Shown: positions 7,977 to 15,215 of the stretch, piece by piece
How positions within the stretch are numbered: position 1 is the stretch's first letter
Layout: each line of letters begins with the position of its first letter
Position numbers and translations under genes: made by a program
The notes under the pieces: generated by a model
Database searches by the model: none
What the model saw: the letters and a program-made list of their open reading frames with translations, nothing else
What the model was told of the DNA's origin: nothing
Assembly (NCBI GenBank): GCA_019415925.1
Contig: DXYG01000042.1
Coordinates: forward strand, 1-21,288
From: Clostridiales bacterium
GTDB taxonomy: Bacteria > Bacillota > Clostridia > Oscillospirales > Acutalibacteraceae
DNA length: 21,288 bases
Direction: 5' to 3'

Positions 7977-9506
7977 CTATATTTTCGGAATCAACAGCAT
8001 TTGCGAGCTGTCAAGCGTAATATTTTCCGCAGAATTTTCCGAAAGCAGTAAATCAAGCCTTGTGTTGTGACTCTTTGCTATATTCCACAGGCTTTCTCCC
8101 TGCTTTGCAAAATACAACGTCAATGCACAGTTATCGGCAACAATCGGCTTATCTTCAAACAATTCCATACCGCATACTGCTCTTAAACGCTCAGTCTTTT
8201 CAGCACAGGCGCAAAGCTTTAATTCACATCTGACTTCAATTGTATTGTCATCTGCAAGTCGATAGCTTATGCTTGATGTGTGCGGATGAATGTTTCGCAA
8301 AGTGTTGAAATCGGAAGCGGTATTGAAAGTATGCTCGTAATCGCAGGTGCGTTCAATTATTGTCGGAATACTATCTTCATTGAGCGCAAGAATACAGATA
8401 TTAATTTTTCCGCCTGCTTTTAGTCCGTTATCAGAATTTAACTGTTCACAGGAAACGCCGTCGTTGAAGATATCGAGTACCTTTGTGATTTTTCCGTTGT
8501 CAACCTTTACGGAGATTTTCTCCATCTGCGTTTCACTCAAAGGTACAACCTCGTTTGAAATAGAAAGCTGTTCGAACTCAGGCTTGGAAGCACAGAATAC
8601 CGAATATGAATCAACTACTATCTCCTCATTGTCAATTAAGTAGCCCTCTTCTGTAACACAGAGCATTATGTCAACAACAATTGACGGCTTTTCGGAAAGC
8701 ATATCATTTTTAAGTCTTATATCATATGACATAATGTCACACTCAACATTATTGATTGTCTTTTCGTCTATGCCTTCACAGTCAATAATCTGATTGAACG
8801 GCAGAAGATAATCTATCTTTCCTATCTCACCCGATTCGACATCTGTAATGTAAAGAAGCTTAAGATTGATTTCGCCGTTAATCATCAGCTTACCCGTTAC
8901 CGCCTTAGCATCGGTCAGACTTACATCAATTGCGGAGCGCACTATTGATTCAATTGCAGGCTTATCTGCAACCGAAACCTCTTCACAAACATTAAACTGT
9001 TCCTGACAAAGTGATTTTAAATCGGTGCAGCTTACCTTTTTCTTTAACGATTCAATACCCGAATCGTCAGACGAATAAATACTTGTCTTTGAACTTGACT
9101 TCACTTTTGCGTACAGCGAAAAAGCCCCGTGCATAACAAGTCGTCTTGGGCTTAAAGCACGGCAGTTTATGTATTCTGATTTTGTTTTTGTAATAATTAC
9201 GGGGTTATCGGGCGTTTCCTTGACAGAAAAACTCTGCGAAAAATTTACGCTCTGCTCACAGCATCTAATTGTCTTTTTTATGCTCTCAACATACATTACG
9301 TTGACAACACAGGTACCGTCAATCTGGAGCTGACCTCCCGAAAGGCTTTTTGACTGGATTTTTGGTGTTAAGGTGCACTTAAGAATTTTTTCAATATCCG
9401 GACAATAATCGGGCAGAGTAAGGTCAACGTCTGCGAGCTGTTCGGCAACCGTATCAAGCACCGTAACAGGGGTGCTAAACGTTCGGTTCTCCTGATTAAA
9501 CTCCAT
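7977..9506 (-). CDS. sipL: SipL-type coat protein (DUF3794/SPOCS plus LysM)
   Basis: The 509-residue protein has DUF3794 (SPOCS) sequence, clearest in DVDLTLPDYCPDIEKILKC near residue 30. It ends in a LysM module (464-509, FAKQGESLWNIAKSHNTRLDLLL...LLIPKI). That is the architecture of C. difficile SipL, which binds SpoIVA through its LysM domain and is the functional counterpart of B. subtilis SpoVID. It is directly upstream of spoIVA in the same unit, supporting the assignment. AAGGAGAG precedes the ATG. No signal peptide or membrane segment is seen, as expected for a mother-cell cytosolic protein. Confidence 0.93.
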   Translation of the reverse strand: MEFNQENRTFSTPVTVLDTVAEQLADVDLTLPDYCPDIEKILKCTLTPKIQSKSLSGGQLQIDGTCVVNVMYVESIKKTIRCCEQSVNFSQSFSVKETPDNPVIITKTKSEYINCRALSPRRLVMHGAFSLYAKVKSSSKTSIYSSDDSGIESLKKKVSCTDLKSLCQEQFNVCEEVSVADKPAIESIVRSAIDVSLTDAKAVTGKLMINGEINLKLLYITDVESGEIGKIDYLLPFNQIIDCEGIDEKTINNVECDIMSYDIRLKNDMLSEKPSIVVDIMLCVTEEGYLIDNEEIVVDSYSVFCASKPEFEQLSISNEVVPLSETQMEKISVKVDNGKITKVLDIFNDGVSCEQLNSDNGLKAGGKINICILALNEDSIPTIIERTCDYEHTFNTASDFNTLRNIHPHTSSISYRLADDNTIEVRCELKLCACAEKTERLRAVCGMELFEDKPIVADNCALTLYFAKQGESLWNIAKSHNTRLDLLLSENSAENITLDSSQMLLIPKI

Positions 9507-9536
9507 ATTTATCTCTCCTTTTGATTTTATATAATA

Positions 9537-9565
9537 AATATATTAGAGCATTAATCAAAATATAC
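9537..9565 (-). promoter_or_regulatory. candidate sigma-E-like promoter of sipL-spoIVA
   Basis: Reading the minus strand, GTATATT is followed after 14 nt by AATATATT, about 30 nt upstream of the sipL start. The -35 fits the sigma-E consensus (ATATT) well; the -10 matches CATACAAT only partly. The region is AT-rich, so chance matches are likely. Confidence 0.3.
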
Positions 9566-9584
9566 CGCATATGAAAATTTGACG

Positions 9585-9615
9585 CAAAAAATGAGCCGAC
9601 ATATTGTCGGCTCAT
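9585..9615 (-). terminator. terminator of the dockerin-protein gene
   Basis: ATGAGCCGAC pairs perfectly with GTCGGCTCAT around a 5-nt loop. On the minus strand this is followed by a run of six T residues, placed just after the stop codon at 9630. Confidence 0.93.
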
Positions 9616-9629
9616 AAAAACTATGTATT

Positions 9630-12600
9630 TTATTTGAACGAAGAAATAATGTTAGCTGCAAATTTACGGATAAGTGTTGAATCGTGAACATTAACTACAC
9701 CGTCAAAGTTTACGTCAGCTCTTTTGAGTTCATCATCAGACAGCTTGATTAAATCAGCCGCATATTTCTGAACAAGAGTTGCGTCTGTAACATTAATAAA
9801 ACCATCGTTATTAACATCACCGTAAAGGATAGTTTCAGTAGGCTCATTAAGCGTAATTCTGCCTGAAAGCTTCATATTTTCAAATCCGGGAGTTGAAGTT
9901 ACATCAAAGAATTTGCTGTAGTCAACAGGATAAGCAGTAATAACATTGTCATTAGAATCTATATAAGCAACACCGAGTATTTCAACATCAAGGTCAACCG
10001 TTGTTTCTCCTTTTCCGATAATATCAAAGGTTACGGTTACAAAGTCTTTTTCTGTAGTAAAATCATACAGAGCAAGGCTTGAGAAATCACCTTTAATCTT
10101 ATTTGATAAACTAGTGTTAATTACTGCATTTTTAACATTAGGCATTACACCGCCCTTGTTTTTCTGCGGGTCATATGAAAGCTTTGTGTTGTCATATGTA
10201 AGAGTCCACTGAGAATTTACAAGCTCCATAGATGACTTAAGCTTATAGGAAACTGTCACTGTAGAAGTGTCCTTGTTGTATTCCTGTGAAACAGGTGAAA
10301 GAATATTAGAAGTTGCATTAACTTTTAATGTATCTGTTACAGGACTTGTTGTAGGCTGAGTGGGCTTGGTTGTAGGTACAGTAACAGGTACAGTTGTCGG
10401 TTCGGTAGGTTTAGTAGTAGGCTGAGTGGGTTTTGTTGTTGGTTCTGTAGGCTTTGTTGTAACGGGAACTGTGGTAGGAACAGTTGTCGGAGTCGTCTGA
10501 GGACCGAGTACTGTTTTAACAGTATATTTCTCATTTTCAAAGCCCGGCTTTGAAGTAACGTTTTTAATTTCACCGAAATCCACTAAATAAGCGATAACAG
10601 GAGAATTATCAGCACCGTCATATGCAATACCGAGAATGTTTACAAACAAATCAACATCAGCAGTACCTGTGCCGATTACGTCAAATGTGATTGTAACAAA
10701 ATCAGACTCATTTGTAAAATCTGCAAAAGAAATCGTTGAGAAATTACCTACAATCCTGCCCTTTGTATTTTCATTGATTACAGGAGAAGAAACATTGGGC
10801 ATCAGCTGTCTGTAATTTGATGAATTAAAGGCAAGCTTTGAAGTATCGTATTTCAATGTCCATTCGGAATTAACAAGATCCATAGAAGATGAGAGCTTAT
10901 ACGAAACAGTTACCTTCTTTTCACTTTCGGAATATGTCTTTGTAACTGCCGGGAAGAAGTTTGAAGTAGCGTTCACTTTAAGTGAAGAAGCTGTTGTAGG
11001 TGCCTGTGTAGGTTTAGCAGTAGTAGGCTGTGTTGGGGCCTGAGTAGGTTTAGCAGTTGTTGCCTGTGTAGGAATAACCGTTGTAGGCTGAACATCGGTA
11101 ACAGCCGAAGCTGAACCTGACATTGACAAAGATTCAAAACCGGAAACACCGGAAAGATCCTGCTTTACACTGTTGACAACAGCGTTTTTATAAACAAATG
11201 AGTTGTTAGCTTTGTATCCTACAGAAAGCTCCTGAACATTGAGATTAACGTCTGTAGAACCGCTGCCTATAATTTCAAAGGTTGCCTGAACTAAAGGCTT
11301 TGAAGAAGTAAAATTGTAAAGATCTGTTACATTTGTAAAGTTACCCATGATAATTCCGTCTTTACAATTTACCAAGCCGTCCGAAATGTTAGGCATTATA
11401 CTGCTTGAGGAAGAAACAAGCTTTAACTTTGAGCTGTCGTAAGAAAGTGACCACTGACCGTTTACAAGCTGCATAGAAGACTGCAAATTGTATGTAACAG
11501 TAACAGTATTAGCATTGTTGTCAGCCTTTACTGAGTTAGATGCAAAAAGATTTGATTTTGCATTTACAGTAAGTGTGTCAAATACGGGTGCAGTTGTTGT
11601 TTTTGCAGTTGTAGGTTGTGTGGTGGGTTTAGCAGTAGTAGGCTGAGTAGTGGGTTTAGCAGTAGTAGCCTGAGTAGTGGGTTTAGCAGTAGTAGGCTGA
11701 GTAGTGGGTTTAGCCGTTGTCGGCTGTGTAACGGGAGTTCCTCCGCCTAAATTACCGATTCTTGCAAATGAAGATGTGATAACGTCCTCGTCGTCCTTCT
11801 CGTGAGATGTACTTGCATCACTGCCGTAAGAGGCTGTTGCGTTATCAAGCATTGTATCATCAAAAGGAATACAGTCAAGACCTGACTCACCTCTTGTAGC
11901 CACTACCATTGCACCGATACCGTTGTTTTCAATATAGCTTGAATTAATTCCAAGTGTTGAAAGCGGAATTTTAATCTCATAGAATGAGTCATATTTTGTA
12001 TTATGAGCACCGCTTGAGCCTTTAAAGGTTTTGTAATCTACCCAGTCAGCATCGTTTGAATAAACGTCGGAAGGGTCTTCCGAATAATTCAGACCGATGA
12101 TTGAGTCACATACATTGCCCTCTGCCATTTTGTATTCAATACCGTTAGCACTGAAAGTTTTCAGACCGTTAGTATAGTTAGTATTGCCCTGAGAGTCAAC
12201 AGCAGTGAACATACCGGGAGTACCGTTGCCAACCTTACCGCTCATATACAAAAGATGGTCAACGTGCTGATTGAAGGTAAGTCCCATTTTCTGTCCCCAG
12301 ATAGGATCGCCGTTTGTGTTTTTGTTTGACATTGACGTACTTGAGGGGTCTACACTTAATGCAAGAATAAGCGGAACATCAAGAACACGTCCACCGTCAG
12401 AAAGAGGACCGTCGCCTTCTCTTGCCCAAGTATCGGTTGTGTTTACCATCTGCCAAGCAACATAGAGATTATCAGTGTCCCATGCGGCATAGAGTGCGTA
12501 TGTATCGAGAACACAGTTTTCGTGTCCTCCTTTGTAGTGGTTTGCTACGTCCCAGGCTGCCCCCTGAGCAATGAGCATATCGGAGGACCAATCACTGAAA

Positions 12601-12770
12601 CTGCCGTCAATAGTAATTGTCTTTTTCGCTCCGATTTTTCCCTGAGGATTCGTCACGTACTTGTCACACAACGTACCCGTTGAAGCGTTTACCGTAAAGG
12701 ATACGGAAACACATGATATAAGCATTAATACTGTCAGAAGAATGCTTATAGCTTTTCTTGTGCTTTTCAT
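9630..12770 (-). CDS. secreted dockerin protein with three cohesin-like modules and a CBM9/DOMON-like domain
   Basis: The order over 1046 residues is: signal peptide (1-30, ending VNAS); a CBM9/DOMON-like beta domain (about 42-335; ITIDGSFSDW, YALYAAWDTDNLYVAW); a TTAKPTTQP linker (346-396); three homologous cohesin-fold modules (about 397-551, 595-750, 812-971, each with VTVxYxLxSSMxLVNxxWxLxYDxSKL and a VTVTFDIIG strand); further Pro/Thr linkers (559-594, 756-811); and a dockerin (about 979-1046). The dockerin has two calcium loops: Asp985/Asn987/Asp989/Asp996 and Asp1019/Asn1021/Asp1023/Asp1030. I see no catalytic domain, so it is probably a carbohydrate-binding or scaffolding part of a cellulosome- or amylosome-like complex. 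Ligand and partner are unknown. Confidence 0.88.
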   Translation of the reverse strand: MKSTRKAISILLTVLMLISCVSVSFTVNASTGTLCDKYVTNPQGKIGAKKTITIDGSFSDWSSDMLIAQGAAWDVANHYKGGHENCVLDTYALYAAWDTDNLYVAWQMVNTTDTWAREGDGPLSDGGRVLDVPLILALSVDPSSTSMSNKNTNGDPIWGQKMGLTFNQHVDHLLYMSGKVGNGTPGMFTAVDSQGNTNYTNGLKTFSANGIEYKMAEGNVCDSIIGLNYSEDPSDVYSNDADWVDYKTFKGSSGAHNTKYDSFYEIKIPLSTLGINSSYIENNGIGAMVVATRGESGLDCIPFDDTMLDNATASYGSDASTSHEKDDEDVITSSFARIGNLGGGTPVTQPTTAKPTTQPTTAKPTTQATTAKPTTQPTTAKPTTQPTTAKTTTAPVFDTLTVNAKSNLFASNSVKADNNANTVTVTYNLQSSMQLVNGQWSLSYDSSKLKLVSSSSSIMPNISDGLVNCKDGIIMGNFTNVTDLYNFTSSKPLVQATFEIIGSGSTDVNLNVQELSVGYKANNSFVYKNAVVNSVKQDLSGVSGFESLSMSGSASAVTDVQPTTVIPTQATTAKPTQAPTQPTTAKPTQAPTTASSLKVNATSNFFPAVTKTYSESEKKVTVSYKLSSSMDLVNSEWTLKYDTSKLAFNSSNYRQLMPNVSSPVINENTKGRIVGNFSTISFADFTNESDFVTITFDVIGTGTADVDLFVNILGIAYDGADNSPVIAYLVDFGEIKNVTSKPGFENEKYTVKTVLGPQTTPTTVPTTVPVTTKPTEPTTKPTQPTTKPTEPTTVPVTVPTTKPTQPTTSPVTDTLKVNATSNILSPVSQEYNKDTSTVTVSYKLKSSMELVNSQWTLTYDNTKLSYDPQKNKGGVMPNVKNAVINTSLSNKIKGDFSSLALYDFTTEKDFVTVTFDIIGKGETTVDLDVEILGVAYIDSNDNVITAYPVDYSKFFDVTSTPGFENMKLSGRITLNEPTETILYGDVNNDGFINVTDATLVQKYAADLIKLSDDELKRADVNFDGVVNVHDSTLIRKFAANIISSFK
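11606..11731 (-). repeat. 27-bp tandem repeat encoding the TTAKPTTQP linker
   Basis: About four and a half copies of a 27-bp unit lie in frame within the dockerin gene, each encoding nine residues of Pro/Thr linker. The inner copies are almost identical, so this tract may vary in copy number between strains. Confidence 0.85.
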
Positions 12771-12794
12771 TGTTAATTAACCTCCTAAAATTTT

Positions 12795-12819
12795 TGCAAT
12801 TATTTCACTAATAATTGCA
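12795..12819 (-). promoter_or_regulatory. 5'-terminal stem-loop of the dockerin-protein mRNA
   Basis: TGCAATTATT pairs perfectly with AATAATTGCA around a 5-nt loop. It lies only a few bases after the expected transcription start and ahead of the AGGAGG ribosome binding site. A 5'-end hairpin of this type commonly protects an mRNA from decay. Confidence 0.5.
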
Positions 12820-12829
12820 GTATAACATA

Positions 12830-12858
12830 ATTATATAATCCTTTGAGTAAAAAGACAA
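12830..12858 (-). promoter_or_regulatory. sigma-A-type promoter of the dockerin-protein gene
   Basis: On the minus strand TTGTCT and TATAAT are separated by exactly 17 nt. The predicted start, near 12823, gives a leader of about 50 nt with a good AGGAGG (12781-12786). Confidence 0.7.
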
Positions 12859-12867
12859 CATAAAAAT

Positions 12868-12903
12868 AAGATGTGCATAGTATTTTGTTACTATGCACAT
12901 CTT
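12868..12903 (-). terminator. terminator of the spoVM unit
   Basis: A perfect 15-bp stem (AAGATGTGCATAGTA against its complement) with a 6-nt loop is followed on the minus strand by TTATTTTTATG. It sits 45 nt after the spoVM stop and just upstream of the dockerin-gene promoter, insulating the two units. Confidence 0.9.
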
Positions 12904-12948
12904 GCACCGGATAATTTTGTCAATTTTCACATATCAGATTTCTAATTG

Positions 12949-13038
12949 TCAAATTGACTGATGTTCTTTTTTAATTCTGAAAAGTCTTCTGAGTAATGCA
13001 GATATAAATTTAGGTCTTTCAATAAGTACAACTTTCAT
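12949..13038 (-). CDS. spoVM: SpoVM, 29-residue forespore-membrane anchor of the coat
   Basis: SpoVM is a tiny amphipathic helix that recognises the curved forespore membrane and anchors SpoIVA there. The peptide begins MKVVLIERPKFISALLRRLF. Aligned without gaps to B. subtilis SpoVM (26 residues), it shares Met1, Lys2, Ile6, Pro9, Lys10, Phe11 and Arg17. Pro9 and Ile6 are positions known to matter for localisation and for SpoIVA binding. A strong CGGAGG is placed seven nt before the ATG, and a perfect terminator follows. Finding spoIVA and sipL in the same window adds support. Confidence 0.9.
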   Translation of the reverse strand: MKVVLIERPKFISALLRRLFRIKKEHQSI

Positions 13039-13042
13039 AAAC

Positions 13043-13186
13043 TTACCTCCGTATACAAGATATGCTTATTATTACAAGTGCCGCGGCTGATACAATCAGC
13101 ACCCATTCGCACGGCAACAGTGTAGCAACAAGTAAGCCTAAGCCGAAGAATACTGCCGATTTAACTCTTTGTGTGTGACAATTCAC
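13043..13186 (-). CDS. 47-residue membrane peptide upstream of spoVM
   Basis: The frame starts with GTG at 13186 behind AAAGGGTGA and ends four nt before the spoVM start; its last Arg-Arg codons form the spoVM ribosome binding site. The peptide has a basic N-terminus, then two hydrophobic segments (about 11-24 and 29-45) split by a PCEW turn, so it should form a membrane hairpin. I recognise no named family. Tight coupling to spoVM suggests a sporulation role, which is inference. Confidence 0.7.
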   Translation of the reverse strand: MNCHTQRVKSAVFFGLGLLVATLLPCEWVLIVSAAALVIISISCIRR

Positions 13187-13239
13187 CGTATCACCCTTTA
13201 TCAGTGTATACAAAAAACTTATTTGTGTGATTATATGTC

Positions 13240-13268
13240 TTGAAATTTTAATTGTTTTATTCTAAAAT
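13240..13268 (+). promoter_or_regulatory. sigma-A-type promoter of the pseudouridine synthase gene
   Basis: TTGAAA (13240-13245) and TAAAAT (13263-13268) are separated by 17 nt. The start would fall near 13275, ahead of CGGAGG (13281-13286) and the ATG at 13292. Confidence 0.75.
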
Positions 13269-13291
13269 TATAGATATATGCGGAGGTAATT

Positions 13292-14251
13292 ATGAGAACT
13301 CTTGAAATTAAGAAAAACGACGCCAACCAGCGCCTTGACAAGTTTTTGCAAAAGCACTTTAAAACTATGCCTAAAACGCTTATGTATAAGTATATACGTA
13401 AAAAATGCATTAAGCTGAACGGCAAAAAGTGCGAGATTTCTGCAATGCTTAACGAGGGCGACATACTGACATTTTACATAAAAGACGAATTCTTTGAAGC
13501 TGCAAAGGAAAAAAATTACGATTTTCTGAAAGCTCCGTCAAAATTTGATATTGTATATGAGGACGACAACCTTATTTTAATTGACAAAAAGCCCGGAGTT
13601 ATTGTTCATCCCGACAAAAATTATCATTTTGATTCGCTTGTTGCAAGAGTTCAGCATTATCTTTATGACAAAGGCGAATACAATCCTGACGAGGAAAAAG
13701 CCTTCTCCCCTGCCCTTGTAAACAGAATTGACAGGAATACGGGCGGAATTGTAATTGCGGCTAAAAATGCCGAGAGTCTGCGTATTCTCAATCAGAAAAT
13801 GAAAACAAGAGAGCTTGAAAAATATTATCTTTGCCTTATCTGCGGAAAACCCGACAAAGAATGTGACACTTTGAACGGTTATATTACGAAAAATGAGAGT
13901 AAAAACAAGGTTACTGTTCATAAAAAAGAAGTCAGAAATTCTAAGGAAATAAAAACAAAATACAAGGTGCTTGATTTTAACGGAAAGTACAGCCTTGTTG
14001 ATGTGGAACTGCTTACAGGAAGAACGCATCAGATAAGGGCGCATATGGCGTCAATCGGTCATCCGCTTGCAGGCGACACAAAATACGGCTTTACCGATAA
14101 ATCAAAAAGCCTTTTTAAGTATCAGGCGCTTTACAGCTACAAAATCAGATTTAATTTTTGTGACGATGCCGGTGTTCTTGAATATTTAAACGGCAAAGAA
14201 TTCTGTGTAAAAAATGTATGGTTTGCTAAGAATAACAAAATTACGGTATAA
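13292..14251 (+). CDS. RluA-family RNA pseudouridine synthase
   Basis: The enzyme isomerises uridine to pseudouridine in structured RNA, probably 23S rRNA. An S4 RNA-binding domain occupies about residues 11-65 (NQRLDKFLQKHF...KLNGKK). The RluA catalytic domain follows with NRIDRNTGG, whose Asp147 is the nucleophile, then LEKYYLCLICG, and GRTHQIRAHMASIGHPLAGDTKYG near the end. Length is 319 residues, normal for RluC/RluD-like proteins; the exact target uridine cannot be told. The ATG follows CGGAGG, and the cohesin gene starts 9 nt downstream, so they are likely cotranscribed. Confidence 0.93.
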   Translation: MRTLEIKKNDANQRLDKFLQKHFKTMPKTLMYKYIRKKCIKLNGKKCEISAMLNEGDILTFYIKDEFFEAAKEKNYDFLKAPSKFDIVYEDDNLILIDKKPGVIVHPDKNYHFDSLVARVQHYLYDKGEYNPDEEKAFSPALVNRIDRNTGGIVIAAKNAESLRILNQKMKTRELEKYYLCLICGKPDKECDTLNGYITKNESKNKVTVHKKEVRNSKEIKTKYKVLDFNGKYSLVDVELLTGRTHQIRAHMASIGHPLAGDTKYGFTDKSKSLFKYQALYSYKIRFNFCDDAGVLEYLNGKEFCVKNVWFAKNNKITV

Positions 14252-14260
14252 GGATTTATT

Positions 14261-15025
14261 ATGTGTAAATTCAAAAGAGAAATATTCAGATTTATTACTT
14301 CGATTACAATTGCTGTTTTATTATCTTGCTGTTCACTTGTTACCGTATTTTCTGCAACTAAAGTTGATTTTACTCTGAAAGATTGCAGTACGGACAATAA
14401 CAGGCTTTTTACAATTACAATGACTGCCGACTGTGACAAAAAGCTGAGTGCCGCAAGATTTGAATTTACTTATGATAAGAGTATGTTTGAATTTCGAAGT
14501 GCAAAGGTAAGTGATAAAGCCTCAAAAATAACTTATAATGAGCTTGATGACAAGGTAAAGCTTGTTTTTCTGAATACTGACGGAGTTGACATTAATAACG
14601 GCACAAGTATTTTTACACTGACTTTTAAATCCGTAAAGTCAGGCAACGGCTATATTGATTTCTATGTAAGCGACTGTGTTGACTCAGATATTAATTCAAT
14701 TGACGCAGGAAAATGTACTTCTGCAAAAATCACTGTTAATTCAAAATCAAGTGACAGCAGTTCAAGCAAAAGCAGTATCGATAAATCGGATAAAACTGAC
14801 TTGAAAGGTACCAAAAGTGAACGAGAAAAGGCAGAGGAAACAACTTCTGTATCAACATATGATGAAATAGGACAGCTTAATTCTTTTGATAATCCGAATA
14901 CGAGATTGCTGATTGTCGGAATTGCTCTCGGTGCATCAATAATTGCCGCAGTAATGCTTGCATATAATATTCTTAAACGCATTAATTCAAACATAAATAA
15001 ACGCAATAACAGCCCCGACGAATAA
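14261..15025 (+). CDS. membrane-anchored single-cohesin surface protein
   Basis: The 254-residue protein has a signal peptide (1-32, ending VFSA), one cohesin-like domain (about 34-160; LSAARFEFTYDKSMFEF, IFTLTFKSVKSGNG), a Ser/Lys-rich charged linker (161-205) and one transmembrane helix (216-238) with a short basic tail. It would display a cohesin on the outer face of the membrane, without an LPXTG sortase motif. The nearby dockerin protein is a possible partner, but binding specificity cannot be read from sequence. AAGGA precedes the ATG. Its stop codon lies in the stem of a hairpin that the IS has split. Confidence 0.82.
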   Translation: MCKFKREIFRFITSITIAVLLSCCSLVTVFSATKVDFTLKDCSTDNNRLFTITMTADCDKKLSAARFEFTYDKSMFEFRSAKVSDKASKITYNELDDKVKLVFLNTDGVDINNGTSIFTLTFKSVKSGNGYIDFYVSDCVDSDINSIDAGKCTSAKITVNSKSSDSSSSKSSIDKSDKTDLKGTKSEREKAEETTSVSTYDEIGQLNSFDNPNTRLLIVGIALGASIIAAVMLAYNILKRINSNINKRNNSPDE

Positions 15026-15032
15026 TCGGGGC
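15012..15032 (+). terminator. terminator hairpin disrupted by the IS insertion (left part)
   Basis: GCCCCGA (15012-15018) pairs with TCGGGGC (15026-15032). The pre-insertion stem would also have paired ACA with TGT and continued CTTTAG, but those bases now lie at 16545-16553 beyond the IS. What remains is a 7-bp stem with no T run. Confidence 0.75.
15025..15032. repeat. 8-bp target-site duplication, left copy
   Basis: ATCGGGGC here matches 16537-16544 exactly and brackets the IS. An 8-bp duplication is typical of the IS256 family. Confidence 0.88.
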
Positions 15033-15112
15033 GGCAGCCCATAAAATTTTGTGTAAATAATAATCCTTCAAGCAATAACGGAGTAGCGGATTGCGGTGCA
15101 ATCAGGCTTTCT

Positions 15113-15215
15113 GATTTGCCCCATGTCAACTTTTCATTCCTGTCTGCGGAATGTTATGCGCGCCGTGCGTGAATAACATTTTGCGGACAGGAAATTCTAT
15201 TCTCGGGGGCAAATC
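15113..15215 (-). repeat. nested inverted repeats at the IS left end
   Basis: Three stems nest around one centre: GATTTGCCCC (15113) with GGGGCAAATC (15206), TTCCTGTC (15137) with GACAGGAA (15186), and AATGTTAT (15150) with ATAACATT (15173). The outermost arm overlaps the transposase stop codon. It may terminate transposase mRNA or stop transcripts crossing the element. Confidence 0.75.

Noticed and set aside
10337..11731. Short regular repeats suggestive of a CRISPR array
   Set aside because: The repeats are in-frame Pro/Thr linker codons inside the dockerin gene, with no unique spacers and no cas genes nearby.
13187..13235. Sigma-E or sigma-K promoter for the spoVM unit
   Set aside because: A TATACACT resembles a sigma-E -10 box and CATATAATC resembles part of a sigma-K box, but neither has a correctly spaced -35, so I do not call a promoter.
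14312..14335. Lipoprotein-type cysteine (LLSC) in the signal peptide of the cohesin protein
   Set aside because: The residue before Ser is Leu, a poor lipobox, and the protein already has a C-terminal membrane anchor and a plausible VFSA signal-peptidase site.
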